Below are positions 1 through 7,221 of a stretch of DNA of 12,429 bases, one piece after another; within the stretch, counting starts at the first letter, position 1; every line of letters begins with the position of its first letter. The DNA is taken from positions 1 to 12,429 of the forward strand of contig JALOMD010000024.1 in the NCBI GenBank assembly GCA_025455595.1. The letters are read 5' to 3'. The position numbers and the translations under genes were made by a program. This stretch comes from Cytophagales bacterium (GTDB taxonomy: Bacteria > Bacteroidota > Bacteroidia > Cytophagales > 172606-1). Under the pieces are notes generated by a model that did not search any database, was not told the DNA's origin, and worked only from the letters and a program-made list of their open reading frames with translations.

Positions 1-323
1 TCAATGTACGTGTCGGTGGTGGAGATGTACGCTTCGGGCTGGTAGTAGTCGTAGTAGCTGATGAAGTACTCGACGGAGTTGTTCGGGAAAAACTGCTTGA
101 ATTCGCCGTACAGCTGGGCAGCCAAGGTCTTGTTGTGGCTCAAGACCAGCGTGGGCCGCTCGATGCGCTGAATCAGGTTTGCCACAGTGAAGGTTTTGCC
201 CGAACCCGTCACGCCAAGCAGCGTTTGGGCCGGCTCGCCGCTGAGCACGCCTTCCACGAGTTGTTCGATGGCCTTGGGCTGGTCGCCGGTGGGCTGGTAG
301 TCGGAGGTGATTTGGAAAGACAT
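1..323 (-). CDS. uvrB: UvrB, excinuclease ABC subunit B (N-terminal part, cut by window edge)
   Basis: UvrB is the DNA-loading, damage-verifying helicase-like subunit of nucleotide excision repair; it receives damaged DNA from UvrA and recruits UvrC. The visible 107 residues begin MSFQITSDYQPTGDQPKAIE and carry the Walker A loop GVTGSGKT at residues 37-44 (Lys43), the LSHNKTLAAQLYGE block at 61-74, and SYYDYYQPEAY at 89-99, which is the start of the beta-hairpin that UvrB inserts between the DNA strands. These blocks match UvrB closely and in the usual order and spacing. The start is the ATG whose complement lies at 321-323; it gives the normal UvrB N-terminus. The rest of the gene (a usual UvrB is about 670 residues) lies beyond base 1. 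It is divergent from the next gene, with over 600 bases between them, and nothing suggests it belongs with the neighbouring cluster. Confidence 0.97.
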   Translation of the reverse strand, partial: MSFQITSDYQPTGDQPKAIEQLVEGVLSGEPAQTLLGVTGSGKTFTVANLIQRIERPTLVLSHNKTLAAQLYGEFKQFFPNNSVEYFISYYDYYQPEAYISTTDTYI

Positions 324-330
324 TTTGAAG

Positions 331-358
331 TACGAATTACGATTTACGAAGTACGAAC
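331..358. repeat. Degenerate 7-base tandem array (TACGAAN units)
   Basis: Four consecutive 7-base units, TACGAAT, TACGATT, TACGAAG and TACGAAC, run without a break. They begin eight bases upstream of the uvrB start on the opposite strand. Similar 7-base arrays with other unit sequences occur at 8553-8587, 8615-8684, 11327-11396 and 12255-12303. The function is unknown. Confidence 0.7.
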
Positions 359-359
359 A

Positions 360-402
360 TTGCGAGGCCCGCAGCGAAGCGAAGGGCCGTGGCAATCTCA
401 TC
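360..402. repeat. GCGAGG-type structured intergenic repeat
   Basis: The element opens with TTGCGAGGCCCGCAGCGAAG and closes with GGGCCGTGGCAATCTCATC. ATTGC near the left end pairs with GCAAT near the right end, and GGCCC pairs with GGGCC inside it, so it can fold as an interrupted hairpin. It resembles, from memory, short dispersed repeats of the form TTGCGAGG...GCAATCTC that are scattered between genes in many bacterial genomes, including Bacteroidota. Only one copy is visible here. Confidence 0.5.
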
Positions 403-449
403 AGCATAGGCTCGGCCAACACACTTCCCAAAGGCTCGCACGACTTTAG

Positions 450-503
450 GCGTTTTGGGCATTCCCGCCTGTTGCGGGATTTGTCAATTTTTGCTTAAAA
501 CGC
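450..503. repeat. Palindromic repeat, long form (copy A)
   Basis: The outer arms are GCGTTTTGGGCA and TTGCTTAAAACGC. Between them lies an insert with its own hairpin, TCCCGC...GCGGGA. Compared base by base with copy B near 7126-7178, 49 of 57 positions agree, counting a few bases past the right arm. Short copies elsewhere in the window have the arms but not the insert. Confidence 0.8.
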
Positions 504-621
504 TTTGCATCAAGCGTTAGTGAAAACAAAAGTTTCCGGCCTGCGGGTTCCGTGGGATGGAAGATAATTTGCCGGAATGGGAAAGGCAAGCGGAGATTGT
601 GCGACTGTTATAAGATTCATA

Positions 622-652
622 GGCCGTTTTAAGTAAATTTTGCCTGAAACGC
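622..652. repeat. Palindromic repeat, degenerate short copy (H)
   Basis: The left arm GGCCGTTTTAAG and right arm TTGCCTGAAACGCC match the family arms with several changes. This is the most diverged copy in the window, and it lies about 120 bases from copy A. Confidence 0.5.
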
Positions 653-767
653 CAATATTCTATCTAATTCAAACTCCCCTCTTCAAGGTCAAAATCTTTG
701 CAGGCGTTTATTTGCTTCCCTGTTGTTGCCTTTAGGAACACTACTCAACAAAAAAATATATTTAAGC

Positions 768-799
768 TTTGCTTGAGTATTTTGTTTTTCATAGCTTTC
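768..799 (+). promoter_or_regulatory. Candidate Bacteroidota-type promoter for the 952-7020 cluster
   Basis: TTTG at 768-771 is followed after exactly 20 bases by TAGCTTTC at 792-799. This fits the Bacteroidota primary sigma factor pattern (TTTG, 19-21 bases, TAnnTTTG) with one mismatch at the last base. Transcription would begin near 806 and leave a leader of about 145 bases before the ATG at 952. Chance matches are possible in AT-rich DNA. Confidence 0.35.
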
Positions 800-951
800 A
801 AGCACAATCCGACTCCTCCGATAAGTTTTCTTTGTAGTGCCTCCGCCTGAGACGACACATGGCGCAATGTACGATGTACAAGCCTGCATCGGCGCATTAT
901 CTGTATAAAGTATTTATTTTCAATGGTTTTCAATCTATAACTCCAATTAAG

Positions 952-1554
952 ATGAAAGCACTTACACGATTTTACACGTTCCTGTTTGTGGCTATACTCT
1001 GTCTGAATGCTTATTCCCAAGACACGCAACCAACAGCAGAAACCGTTTCCATTCGCAACATTTTCTTGACAGGAAATCAAGTTTTCGATGAGAAAACTTT
1101 AATCAAGGCACTTGGGCTGCCTGTTTCTAAGAGGCACAAGAAGGACAATATTCAGCTTGAAATTGCGCAAGCAGATTTGACTCGTGGCAAGAGCGACGGC
1201 AAAACCCCGCAAGGCATCACCTCGCTTTACCGCAACCGGGGGTACTGGTTTTTCAGCTACCAAGTGCTGACCACGCCCGTTGGCAACGGACAGGCAGACC
1301 TACAGATTCGTGTCTTCGAGGGGCCGCAGATGAAGATAGGCCAGATAACGACCGAAGGGGAGACCCCGTTCGCCGCAGCCGAGATACAAAGGCTGACCAA
1401 GCTCTCCAGCGGAGAGGTTTTCAACGAGTTCAAGGTGATTTCCTCGTTCGCCGCCCTGCGCAGGACGGGCAAAGTGAAGGGCAACGCCCAAGTGGCACCC
1501 CGGCTGAACCCCAAGACGAACGCCATTGACATCGTTTACACGTTCGACAACTGA
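952..1554 (+). CDS. Secreted stand-alone POTRA-domain protein, BamA-fragment-like
   Basis: The 200-residue product starts MKALTRFYTFLFVAILCLNAYSQ, a clear signal peptide, followed by two POTRA-like domains. The first (about residues 33-125) has the opening strand VSIRNIFLTGNQVF, the block GITSLYRNRGYWFFSYQV and the exit strand DLQIRVFEGPQ. The second (about 126-200) runs from MKIGQITTEGET to the final strand AIDIVYTFDN. The GITSLY...GYWFF and EGPQ...I..I blocks closely resemble POTRA domains 3-4 of Bacteroidota BamA, the outer-membrane protein assembly factor. The beta-barrel is absent: translation stops just where a further POTRA or the barrel would begin. I chose the ATG at 952 because it places the signal peptide at the N-terminus; an upstream in-frame ATG at 859 would put 31 unlikely residues before it. 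The first gene of a probable operon, it ends 37 bases before the next start. It probably acts in the periplasm or at the outer membrane; its partner is unknown. Confidence 0.8.
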   Translation: MKALTRFYTFLFVAILCLNAYSQDTQPTAETVSIRNIFLTGNQVFDEKTLIKALGLPVSKRHKKDNIQLEIAQADLTRGKSDGKTPQGITSLYRNRGYWFFSYQVLTTPVGNGQADLQIRVFEGPQMKIGQITTEGETPFAAAEIQRLTKLSSGEVFNEFKVISSFAALRRTGKVKGNAQVAPRLNPKTNAIDIVYTFDN

Positions 1555-1591
1555 CCTCCTTTTCGTTTCCAACACCAAAAGAGACCCGATC

Positions 1592-3259
1592 ATGCAGAAA
1601 CCTTATCCTTTTCTCCGGGCCGGCCGGATGCTTCCGATTCTGGCTGCCTGCCTGCTTCTGTGCATGGCTGCGCCGGGCATCCGTGCGCAAACGCCCGTGA
1701 TCGTATCGCCCGCCAACGGTGCGCTGATACCCACCAGTGGGACGGTGGTGTAACTGGCGGCCAACCCGGCCAACGAGTTCACCCTCATCTATTTGACAGA
1801 CCTGACCACCGGCACGGTTGTTTACGCCTCGCCATACCTGTACGGAACCGCCCCGATTGCGCACGCCTTGCCGCCGGGCCTGCGGACGAACACCCCCTAC
1901 GGGATATCCGTCGGCTCGTACGACAACACATACACGGCCCGCTGGGCATGGGCGCAGGTGGCCACCGACAACGTGGCCACCCCCACGCCGTATCCGGTCA
2001 TGACCGCCCCCGCCCACGGCAGGCCGGTGCCGCCGACGGTGACGGTGCAACTGGCGGGCAACCCGTACAACTTCTTCACCGTGGTGGAGGTGATCGACCT
2101 GACGACCAACACCTTCCTGCACCAAAGCCCGTTCCTGGGATGGTCCAACGTGACCACGCCCCTGTCGTACACCATCCCCTTGTCCTTCGACCCGGCCAAG
2201 GTTTATCGCATACAAGCCCGCAACTACTCCAGCATTGGCGGCTTGTACCAGACCGAAATCACGGTCAACTCCCAGTTGCCGACGGCCCGGATATACACGC
2301 CGGTGCCCAACGCTACCCTGACGGATGTGAACTACCTGTTCCAGGCCGATCCGGTCAACGAGGGTACGCCGCCTGTCCAGTACCGTTGGGAGATAGAACC
2401 CACAGGTGCGGCTACTCCCGCTCAGGCTTCCCTTGTGAGGTATGGCAAAAACATGAACCTGAGCGACTACTTGATTCCCGGCCGAGGTTACCGAACGCGG
2501 GTGACGGGATTGATGACCGGAGAAACGGCTGCCCCGCCGTCGGCCTGGACGGATTTTGGTTTGTCAAATACGGCAACGGAACCGGATACAAGCACGTTTC
2601 AAGGTAAGGCCGACTATGTGTTCCGATATTTGGACAAAACGCAAGTGCCCACACAAATCCTTTATGACCGGGTTTTCCCTTTGGGACGATTGGACATGTT
2701 TAACCAGCAAGGCAGGCAGGACACTTCCCACTACTATCATTTCCTACAGGTTCACAGCGAGTTGTACAACGCCAACTACAATGCCGAAAACACCATGTTG
2801 CCACCCGACATTGTCGAAGCTTTGGCTTTCCAGAAAAGTTCGGACGACCAGGTGGCTATCGGAATCATCAATTACAGTTTCAATGTGGTCGACACCAATG
2901 CCGTGACAGACAATCTTATCACGGCGGCCAATGGTTTTTATTACGATGTCGCCGGTCGTCCCCGTTCCCCCTACGTGCTCCAGAAAGCATTGGTGGTTTC
3001 GCCGCTGACAAGGAACGTGCGTGCCGGGGCCGTGCGATTTTCCCTGCCCTCCGAGACGGTTATGAGCAACACAACGCAAAATGTCACCAATGTGCAGATT
3101 ACGGGCGGTGACATCAACCAAACCATTACCCTGACTCCCGGCGGCGCGGCGGCCACCCTGAGCTATACCCAGACGGGTCGTAAGTTCTTACGGTTTGTCG
3201 TCACTTTCAGTGGCGGGGCCACCCAAACCACATATGCGTCGCTCAATATAGTAAACTAA
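1592..3259 (+). pseudogene. Secreted Ig-like repeat protein interrupted by an in-frame TAA at codon 54
   Basis: From the ATG at 1592 one frame runs to the stop at 3257-3259, 555 codons, broken only by TAA at 1751-1753. The N-terminus is a signal peptide ending in GIRAQ. Ig/FN3-like repeats follow: repeat 1 (about residues 33-132) and repeat 2 (133-230) are clear duplicates (TGTVVYASP against TNTFLHQSP contexts), then a third segment from about 231 (TARIYTPVPN). The C-terminal part (about 338-555) opens KADYVFRYLDKTQVPTQILYDR and contains GFYYDVAGRPRSPY. From memory, this part resembles N-terminal regions of large Bacteroidota proteins that continue into a lipase domain. Repeat 2 has VQLAGNP where repeat 1 has V-stop-LAANP, so the stop replaces CAA. 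Downstream restarts (TTG at 1793, ATG at 2000) would lack the signal peptide. It could be a real nonsense mutation, a sequence error, or low-level readthrough. The intact frame after the stop suggests the lesion is recent. Confidence 0.8.
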
Positions 3260-3278
3260 TTTTCCAAAGCCATAGCTT

Positions 3279-3833
3279 ATGAAAAGAATACAGGCGGGAA
3301 CCGTCTTCCTGTTGATCTTGATTTCCTTGCTCTGCTTCGTGCCCGCCCAGGCCCAACGGCAAGCCGGGACAAGGATAAGCGTCAAATACTTGGACGGAAA
3401 ACCCAAGTCCCGGGGCCGAATGCTCACCGTTTCGGATTCGGGTTTCCAGTTGCGGGTTCGGGTGGTCAATCCGGCCCGCCGGGCCGATCCGGGCGGCAGG
3501 CATAAGGCATACCTGTTCGACACACTGACCGTCTATGCAGCGGAAATGGAGCGTATGCGAGTGGGGCCAAAGTCGAAGAAACGGATAATGCGCCTGACGA
3601 CATTTGGTTTGATGGGTGTCGGTCTGGTTGGCGGCTTCGTCGCCGGGGCGCAGACCGATTTCGGTGTATTCGGCGGGGCTGTAGTCGGTTCATTCTTTGG
3701 TAGCGCAGGCCTGCTGTCGGGTATTTCGCTCGGCTTAATCCTAAATCGTACCGTCAAGAAGAAATACGTAATCAATGGTAGTCTCGACAAGTACAGAGCT
3801 ATTGTTCCCGAACTACAAGGGCATAGACGATGA
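3279..3833 (+). CDS. Small exported membrane protein with glycine-rich hairpin
   Basis: The 184-residue product starts with a signal peptide (MKRIQAGTVFLLILISLLCF, cut after about AQA). A hydrophilic beta-type region follows, ending in LFDTLTVYAAEMERMRV. Two glycine-rich hydrophobic segments at about residues 106-123 (LTTFGLMGVGLVGGFVAG) and 130-155 (VFGGAVVGSFFGSAGLLSGI) form a glycine-zipper-like hairpin. The tail is basic: NRTVKKKYVINGSLDKYRAI. The order of signal peptide, short beta region, glycine-rich hairpin and closing I-N-G-x-x-x-K-Y segment is common among uncharacterised Bacteroidota envelope proteins; I know no function for them. The ATG at 3279 lies 19 bases after the previous stop, consistent with one transcript. 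The glycine-rich pair could insert in the inner or outer membrane; I cannot tell which. Confidence 0.75.
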   Translation: MKRIQAGTVFLLILISLLCFVPAQAQRQAGTRISVKYLDGKPKSRGRMLTVSDSGFQLRVRVVNPARRADPGGRHKAYLFDTLTVYAAEMERMRVGPKSKKRIMRLTTFGLMGVGLVGGFVAGAQTDFGVFGGAVVGSFFGSAGLLSGISLGLILNRTVKKKYVINGSLDKYRAIVPELQGHRR

Positions 3834-3890
3834 AGGCGCATGAGTTTCATCCGATACAAACAAGCTGTAGACAACACATTCAAAAACAAA

Positions 3891-4454
3891 ATGGAACTAC
3901 ACAAAAGAATGCACTTACCGATTCTGCTCTCCGCCGGAATGCTGTTTTGGTTAGGCAGTTGCAAGAAAGAGAACACCGAGCCGCTGCCGGAAGCGACTCA
4001 GGTGGGGGCCAACACGCTGGGCTGCAAGGTCAACGGCAGGAACTGGGTGGCCCAGGACAGCAACGAACCCTTCAACCGAACCTTCGGCGTGGAGGGCGGA
4101 TACCAAGGCGCACTGGTTGATAGCATCCGCAACTGCGTTTGGATAGAAGCTCGACGCAACGACGGCACCCTGCTGCATCTGTATATGCGACGGGTGGACA
4201 AGCCGGGTATCTACCCCCTGCGGCTGCTGACCGACGGCAGGCCGGGGGCCTTGGTTCCCTACGACTACGGGTTCTACTTCGACTCCTCGGTCTCTTACAT
4301 GACCAAGCCCTCCCACACCGGGACTGTCACCGTCACACGGGCTGACCCTACAAATGGTATTGTTTCGGGTACTTTCGAGTTTACCGCCTCCGACCCGAAG
4401 AATCAGCGTACTGTTACCATCACTGATGGACGGTTCGACGTGAAAACCCGTTAG
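3891..4454 (+). CDS. DUF6252-like lipoprotein
   Basis: The 187-residue product has a lipoprotein signal with a good lipobox, LGSC, giving Cys24 as the lipidated residue, followed by KKEN and a linker rich in Pro and Glu. The mature part begins GANTLGCKVNGRNWVAQ, the opening I associate with the DUF6252 family of Bacteroidota lipoproteins, and ends GIVSGTFEFTASDP...VTITDGRFDVK, the usual close of that family. It is probably a compact beta-sandwich held at the outer membrane. The frame is open from an ATG at 3840, but that start puts a long polar stretch before the signal peptide. The ATG at 3891, preceded by the A-rich CAAAAACAAA typical of this phylum, gives a normal n-region, so I use it. 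It lies 57 bases after the previous stop and 40 before the next start. No molecular function is known. Confidence 0.75.
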   Translation: MELHKRMHLPILLSAGMLFWLGSCKKENTEPLPEATQVGANTLGCKVNGRNWVAQDSNEPFNRTFGVEGGYQGALVDSIRNCVWIEARRNDGTLLHLYMRRVDKPGIYPLRLLTDGRPGALVPYDYGFYFDSSVSYMTKPSHTGTVTVTRADPTNGIVSGTFEFTASDPKNQRTVTITDGRFDVKTR

Positions 4455-4494
4455 TGGATATAATTTTTGAAAACAAAGAACATAAACCGAGACT

Positions 4495-7020
4495 ATGAGA
4501 CACTTCTTCCTTGTACTGTTTCTGACCCTGTGTGCGTATGAAGGTATAGCCCAGACCTTCCCGAGGCGCACCCGTCCCTACGAACGCACCAACGAGGCCG
4601 ACAATATCAACTACGAAGAAATCGTGCAATACCAGCCTTGCAGAGAGGCCGAGTTCATCCGCAGCGACCTCGCTTTCCAAGGGTACGACGAAGGGCAACC
4701 CAGCCAAGGAATTGGCGAGGTCACCTACTACTACCGCAACGACAACCTGCCACCCGCCCAGCGTTGCCCGGATGTGGCAACCAATCCCAAGGTGAGCAAG
4801 CCTGTCGTGGTGCTGGACGGTTTCGATCCCCGCGACACCCGGGCGGGAGCAGAAGTATATGGGAAGTATTTGCGGTACCTTCAATCAGGTACTGAAGTGA
4901 AATTTCTCGGTGACGATTTACGCAGACAAGGTTACGACGTGGTGATCCTGAACTTCCCGCGTTACGAGGTGGGTGTGCGGGGCGGTGTAACCATCACACC
5001 CGTCCAAGGCCAGCCTCCGATTACTATCGGCGGCATCCCGGCCATCCGCGACGGCGGGGCCGACTACATCGAACGCAACGCGTTCGTGCTCATCAAGCTC
5101 ATCCAGAATCTCAACCAAGAACTGCGCAGCCAGAACCTTTCTGAAAAAATCACCCTTGTCGGCCCCAGCATGGGCGGCCTCATCAGCCGCTACGCCTTGG
5201 CCTACATGGAGAAGCGGCTGGCCGAAAACCCGACCGATCCGCAGTGGCGGCAACAGTGGGATGCCAACGTAAAGCTATGGGTGTCCTTCGACTCGCCGCA
5301 CCTCGGGGCCAACATCCCCATCGGCGACCAGTGGATGGTCAACTACTTGGCCGGGGTTTCCGGCTCGGCCAAGCGTGCCCGCGACCAGCGGCTGTCGTCC
5401 ACGGCGGCCAAGCAATTGTTGCTGCACCATTTCACATCCGGCAGCACCGCCGTGGCTGGTGACCCCGGTTTTCGGGAACGGTTCGTATCAAACCTTACCA
5501 CAAACGGTGTTCCCAACAGTGCGGGCCAACTGACCGGGTTTCCCAACCCGGACAACGACCCGGCCAAGGTGCGCAAGGTGGCCCTTGTCAACGGCAGCCA
5601 GAACGCGGACCTGCTGCCCGGTGCCGCCTGCGGCCAAGCCATCCGGGTGGAAATCAACAAAACCCTCGGGTTCAGACTGTTTCTTTTTGCTATCACTCTT
5701 TCGGTTACCAAAAGGCTTATTGATGCAACCGCCTATTTTTCTCCATCCAACAGTGGCAGTTGCAAGGTGTTCGAGGGAAAGTCCGGGTACGTGGCCAATA
5801 TCCCGATGCCTGGTAGAACCCGTTTCGCCAATGCCTACAACTCCGGAACGGGGATAGACTTGGCCCCCGGAGGCAAACTGGATATTCAAAACGTGATTGC
5901 ACAAAACGCGTTGGACACAGACAAAGGACTTGCCGGGGCGTTTATCAACGTGGTGGTGTCTAATCCGACACCCGACCATGTGTTCATTCCGGTCAAAAGT
6001 TCGTTAGGCTACAATTGGAAAGTGGCGAACGGAATGGGCGACTTGGGGGAAGGACTGAATACCCGCAACTTGGTGTGCGAGGGCATAATCCCGTTCGACA
6101 CCTATTACGCGCCTGTTCAAAACGAAGACCATGTTTCACTCAGCGCACAAAGTGCGGACTGGATAGTCAGGGAAATCAACGGGTTGCCGCAGAAACCCGT
6201 GCTTGCCGGTGCTTTCCCTGTCACCGTCACAGGGCAACTCACCTGTGCCGATCCAAATTCCACCATAACCGCCAGCGTACCCAGCCAAGAGGCGGGTAGT
6301 ACCTACACATGGGCGGTTAGTGCCGGATTAACCATTGTCAGCGGTCAAAACACTTCCCAAGTCGTGCTTCGCTCCGCAGCCCCCTCCAATAGTACGGAAA
6401 CCGTCAACGTTGACATTGGGACGAGTTGTTCGTTACTCAAACCCGTCCAAGCCGCTGTAATCAAAAACACAAACGGCTACGGCAGCGGCGACTATCCGGT
6501 GAGCGGCCCCGACCAAGCCGTGTGCGGCACAACCGCATTCTACTCGACCGTGTCCCTGCCCGGCGCCACCAACTACCAGTGGGTCAACATTCCTATGGGT
6601 GCCACCAACGTCAGCGGGCAAGGCACGCGGTTCCTGAGTTTCACCGTTCCCACCGGGATTTCTTTCATGAACGTGGGCGTACGGGTAGCCAGTGCTTGCG
6701 ACGCGGGCGGCAGCCCGGCCACCAAAAACACCGTGGTTACCTGCCCCGGCGGGCGGCGCAGCGTGGAGGTGTACCCCAACCCGGCCGATTTTGAACTCAC
6801 CGTGGCCCAGACCGAGATAATCCTGACCGGCCCGGCGCAAGGCGACGGAACCTTGTCCGTCCGGTTGTACGATGCGTTGGGCAGGCGGGTGGCCCAAGGG
6901 CAAACCAAAGGCGGCAAGGTAACCCTCGCAGTGGGGCACTTGCCTACGGGCGTGTATCTGGTGCAGGGCAAAGACGGCAGCGGGCAGGCTTTCACCCAAC
7001 GGGTGGCACTGAGACGATAG
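4495..7020 (+). CDS. Exported PGAP1-like lipase/esterase with PKD-like repeats and T9SS sorting domain
   Basis: The 841-residue product has a signal peptide (MRHFFLVLFLTLCAYEGIAQ). An alpha/beta-hydrolase domain (about residues 100-560) opens with KPVVVLDGFDPRD at 102-114 and carries the nucleophile elbow GPSMGG with Ser225, inside LVGPSMGGLISRYALAYMEK. WVSFDSPHLGANIPIG follows, the block typical of PGAP1/lipase-like proteins. EDHVSLSAQSADWIV supplies a likely catalytic His546; the acid residue is not clear to me. Two Ig/PKD-like repeats (about 565-650 and 655-750) follow. The C-terminus (about 757-841) is a type A T9SS sorting domain: VEVYPNPADFELTV, then LYDALGRRV, then LPTGVYLVQGKDGSG. The protein should therefore cross the outer membrane by the Por system and be released or anchored at the surface. 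The substrate, a lipid or other ester, is not shown. It is the last gene of the cluster, with a palindromic repeat 15 bases and a terminator 70 bases past its stop. Confidence 0.9.
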   Translation: MRHFFLVLFLTLCAYEGIAQTFPRRTRPYERTNEADNINYEEIVQYQPCREAEFIRSDLAFQGYDEGQPSQGIGEVTYYYRNDNLPPAQRCPDVATNPKVSKPVVVLDGFDPRDTRAGAEVYGKYLRYLQSGTEVKFLGDDLRRQGYDVVILNFPRYEVGVRGGVTITPVQGQPPITIGGIPAIRDGGADYIERNAFVLIKLIQNLNQELRSQNLSEKITLVGPSMGGLISRYALAYMEKRLAENPTDPQWRQQWDANVKLWVSFDSPHLGANIPIGDQWMVNYLAGVSGSAKRARDQRLSSTAAKQLLLHHFTSGSTAVAGDPGFRERFVSNLTTNGVPNSAGQLTGFPNPDNDPAKVRKVALVNGSQNADLLPGAACGQAIRVEINKTLGFRLFLFAITLSVTKRLIDATAYFSPSNSGSCKVFEGKSGYVANIPMPGRTRFANAYNSGTGIDLAPGGKLDIQNVIAQNALDTDKGLAGAFINVVVSNPTPDHVFIPVKSSLGYNWKVANGMGDLGEGLNTRNLVCEGIIPFDTYYAPVQNEDHVSLSAQSADWIVREINGLPQKPVLAGAFPVTVTGQLTCADPNSTITASVPSQEAGSTYTWAVSAGLTIVSGQNTSQVVLRSAAPSNSTETVNVDIGTSCSLLKPVQAAVIKNTNGYGSGDYPVSGPDQAVCGTTAFYSTVSLPGATNYQWVNIPMGATNVSGQGTRFLSFTVPTGISFMNVGVRVASACDAGGSPATKNTVVTCPGGRRSVEVYPNPADFELTVAQTEIILTGPAQGDGTLSVRLYDALGRRVAQGQTKGGKVTLAVGHLPTGVYLVQGKDGSGQAFTQRVALRR

Positions 7021-7034
7021 AAGAGCCTCGTTAA

Positions 7035-7060
7035 CGTTTTGGCCGTTTTTGCCCAAAACG
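7035..7060. repeat. Palindromic repeat, short copy (F)
   Basis: The arms CGTTTTGGCC and GCCCAAAACG pair with one mismatch around a T-rich loop. It begins 15 bases after the lipase stop and could act as a terminator or RNA-stabilising hairpin for that gene. Confidence 0.75.
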
Positions 7061-7090
7061 CAGAAACGGTATCGAATCCAGCACAATAAA

Positions 7091-7130
7091 AAACGACAAA
7101 CCCTCACCATCTGGCGAGGGTTTGTCGTTT
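7091..7130. terminator. Bidirectional intrinsic terminator between convergent genes
   Basis: AAACGACAAACCCTC at 7091-7105 pairs perfectly over 15 bases with GAGGGTTTGTCGTTT at 7116-7130. The stem may extend further through one mismatch to leave a 4-base loop. An A-tract precedes it and a T-tract ends it, so it can serve both the lipase operon on the plus strand and the aminotransferase on the minus strand. Confidence 0.85.
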
Positions 7131-7178
7131 TAGCCGTTCCCGCCAAATGCGGGATTTGACAATTTTTGCTCAAAACGC
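7126..7178. repeat. Palindromic repeat, long form (copy B)
   Basis: The arms are CGTTTTAGCC and TTTTTGCTCAAAACGC, with the same inner hairpin as copy A (TTCCCGCC...TGCGGGA). Its first five bases are shared with the right end of the preceding terminator. It lies 44 bases past the stop of the minus-strand aminotransferase. Confidence 0.8.
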
Positions 7179-7221
7179 TTTGAGAAAGAAAGTCTGCGGC
7201 TAAAAGCTAATTGCCAATAGC

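Larger units (their letters stand above)
324..951. other. Gene-poor divergent spacer rich in repeats
   Basis: This spacer between uvrB (minus) and the POTRA gene (plus) holds no open reading frame I would call a gene. It contains a short array of 7-base TACGAAT-like units, a GCGAGG-type structured repeat, one long and one degenerate copy of the window's palindromic repeat, a plus-strand promoter candidate near 768-799, and a small TGTAC/GTACA dyad at 868-880. The part from about 660 to 950 is clearly AT-richer than the flanking genes. I see nothing else recognisable between 504 and 620. Confidence 0.6.

Noticed and set aside
1751..1753. Alternative genetic code or programmed recoding at TAA
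   Set aside because: TAA ends other genes here (for example at 3257-3259 and 9586-9588), so it is a normal stop in this genome; a point change from CAA is the simpler explanation.
1430..2215. A 261-codon minus-strand frame
   Set aside because: It is antisense to the POTRA and Ig-repeat genes, is rich in Arg, Gly, His and Val as shadow frames in GC-rich DNA are, and shows no domain.
1793..3259. A separate gene starting at TTG 1793 (488 residues)
   Set aside because: The frame is continuous with the signal peptide-bearing start at 1592 apart from one TAA, and the TTG start would drop both the signal peptide and half of the first Ig-like repeat. I treat it as the downstream part of one interrupted gene.
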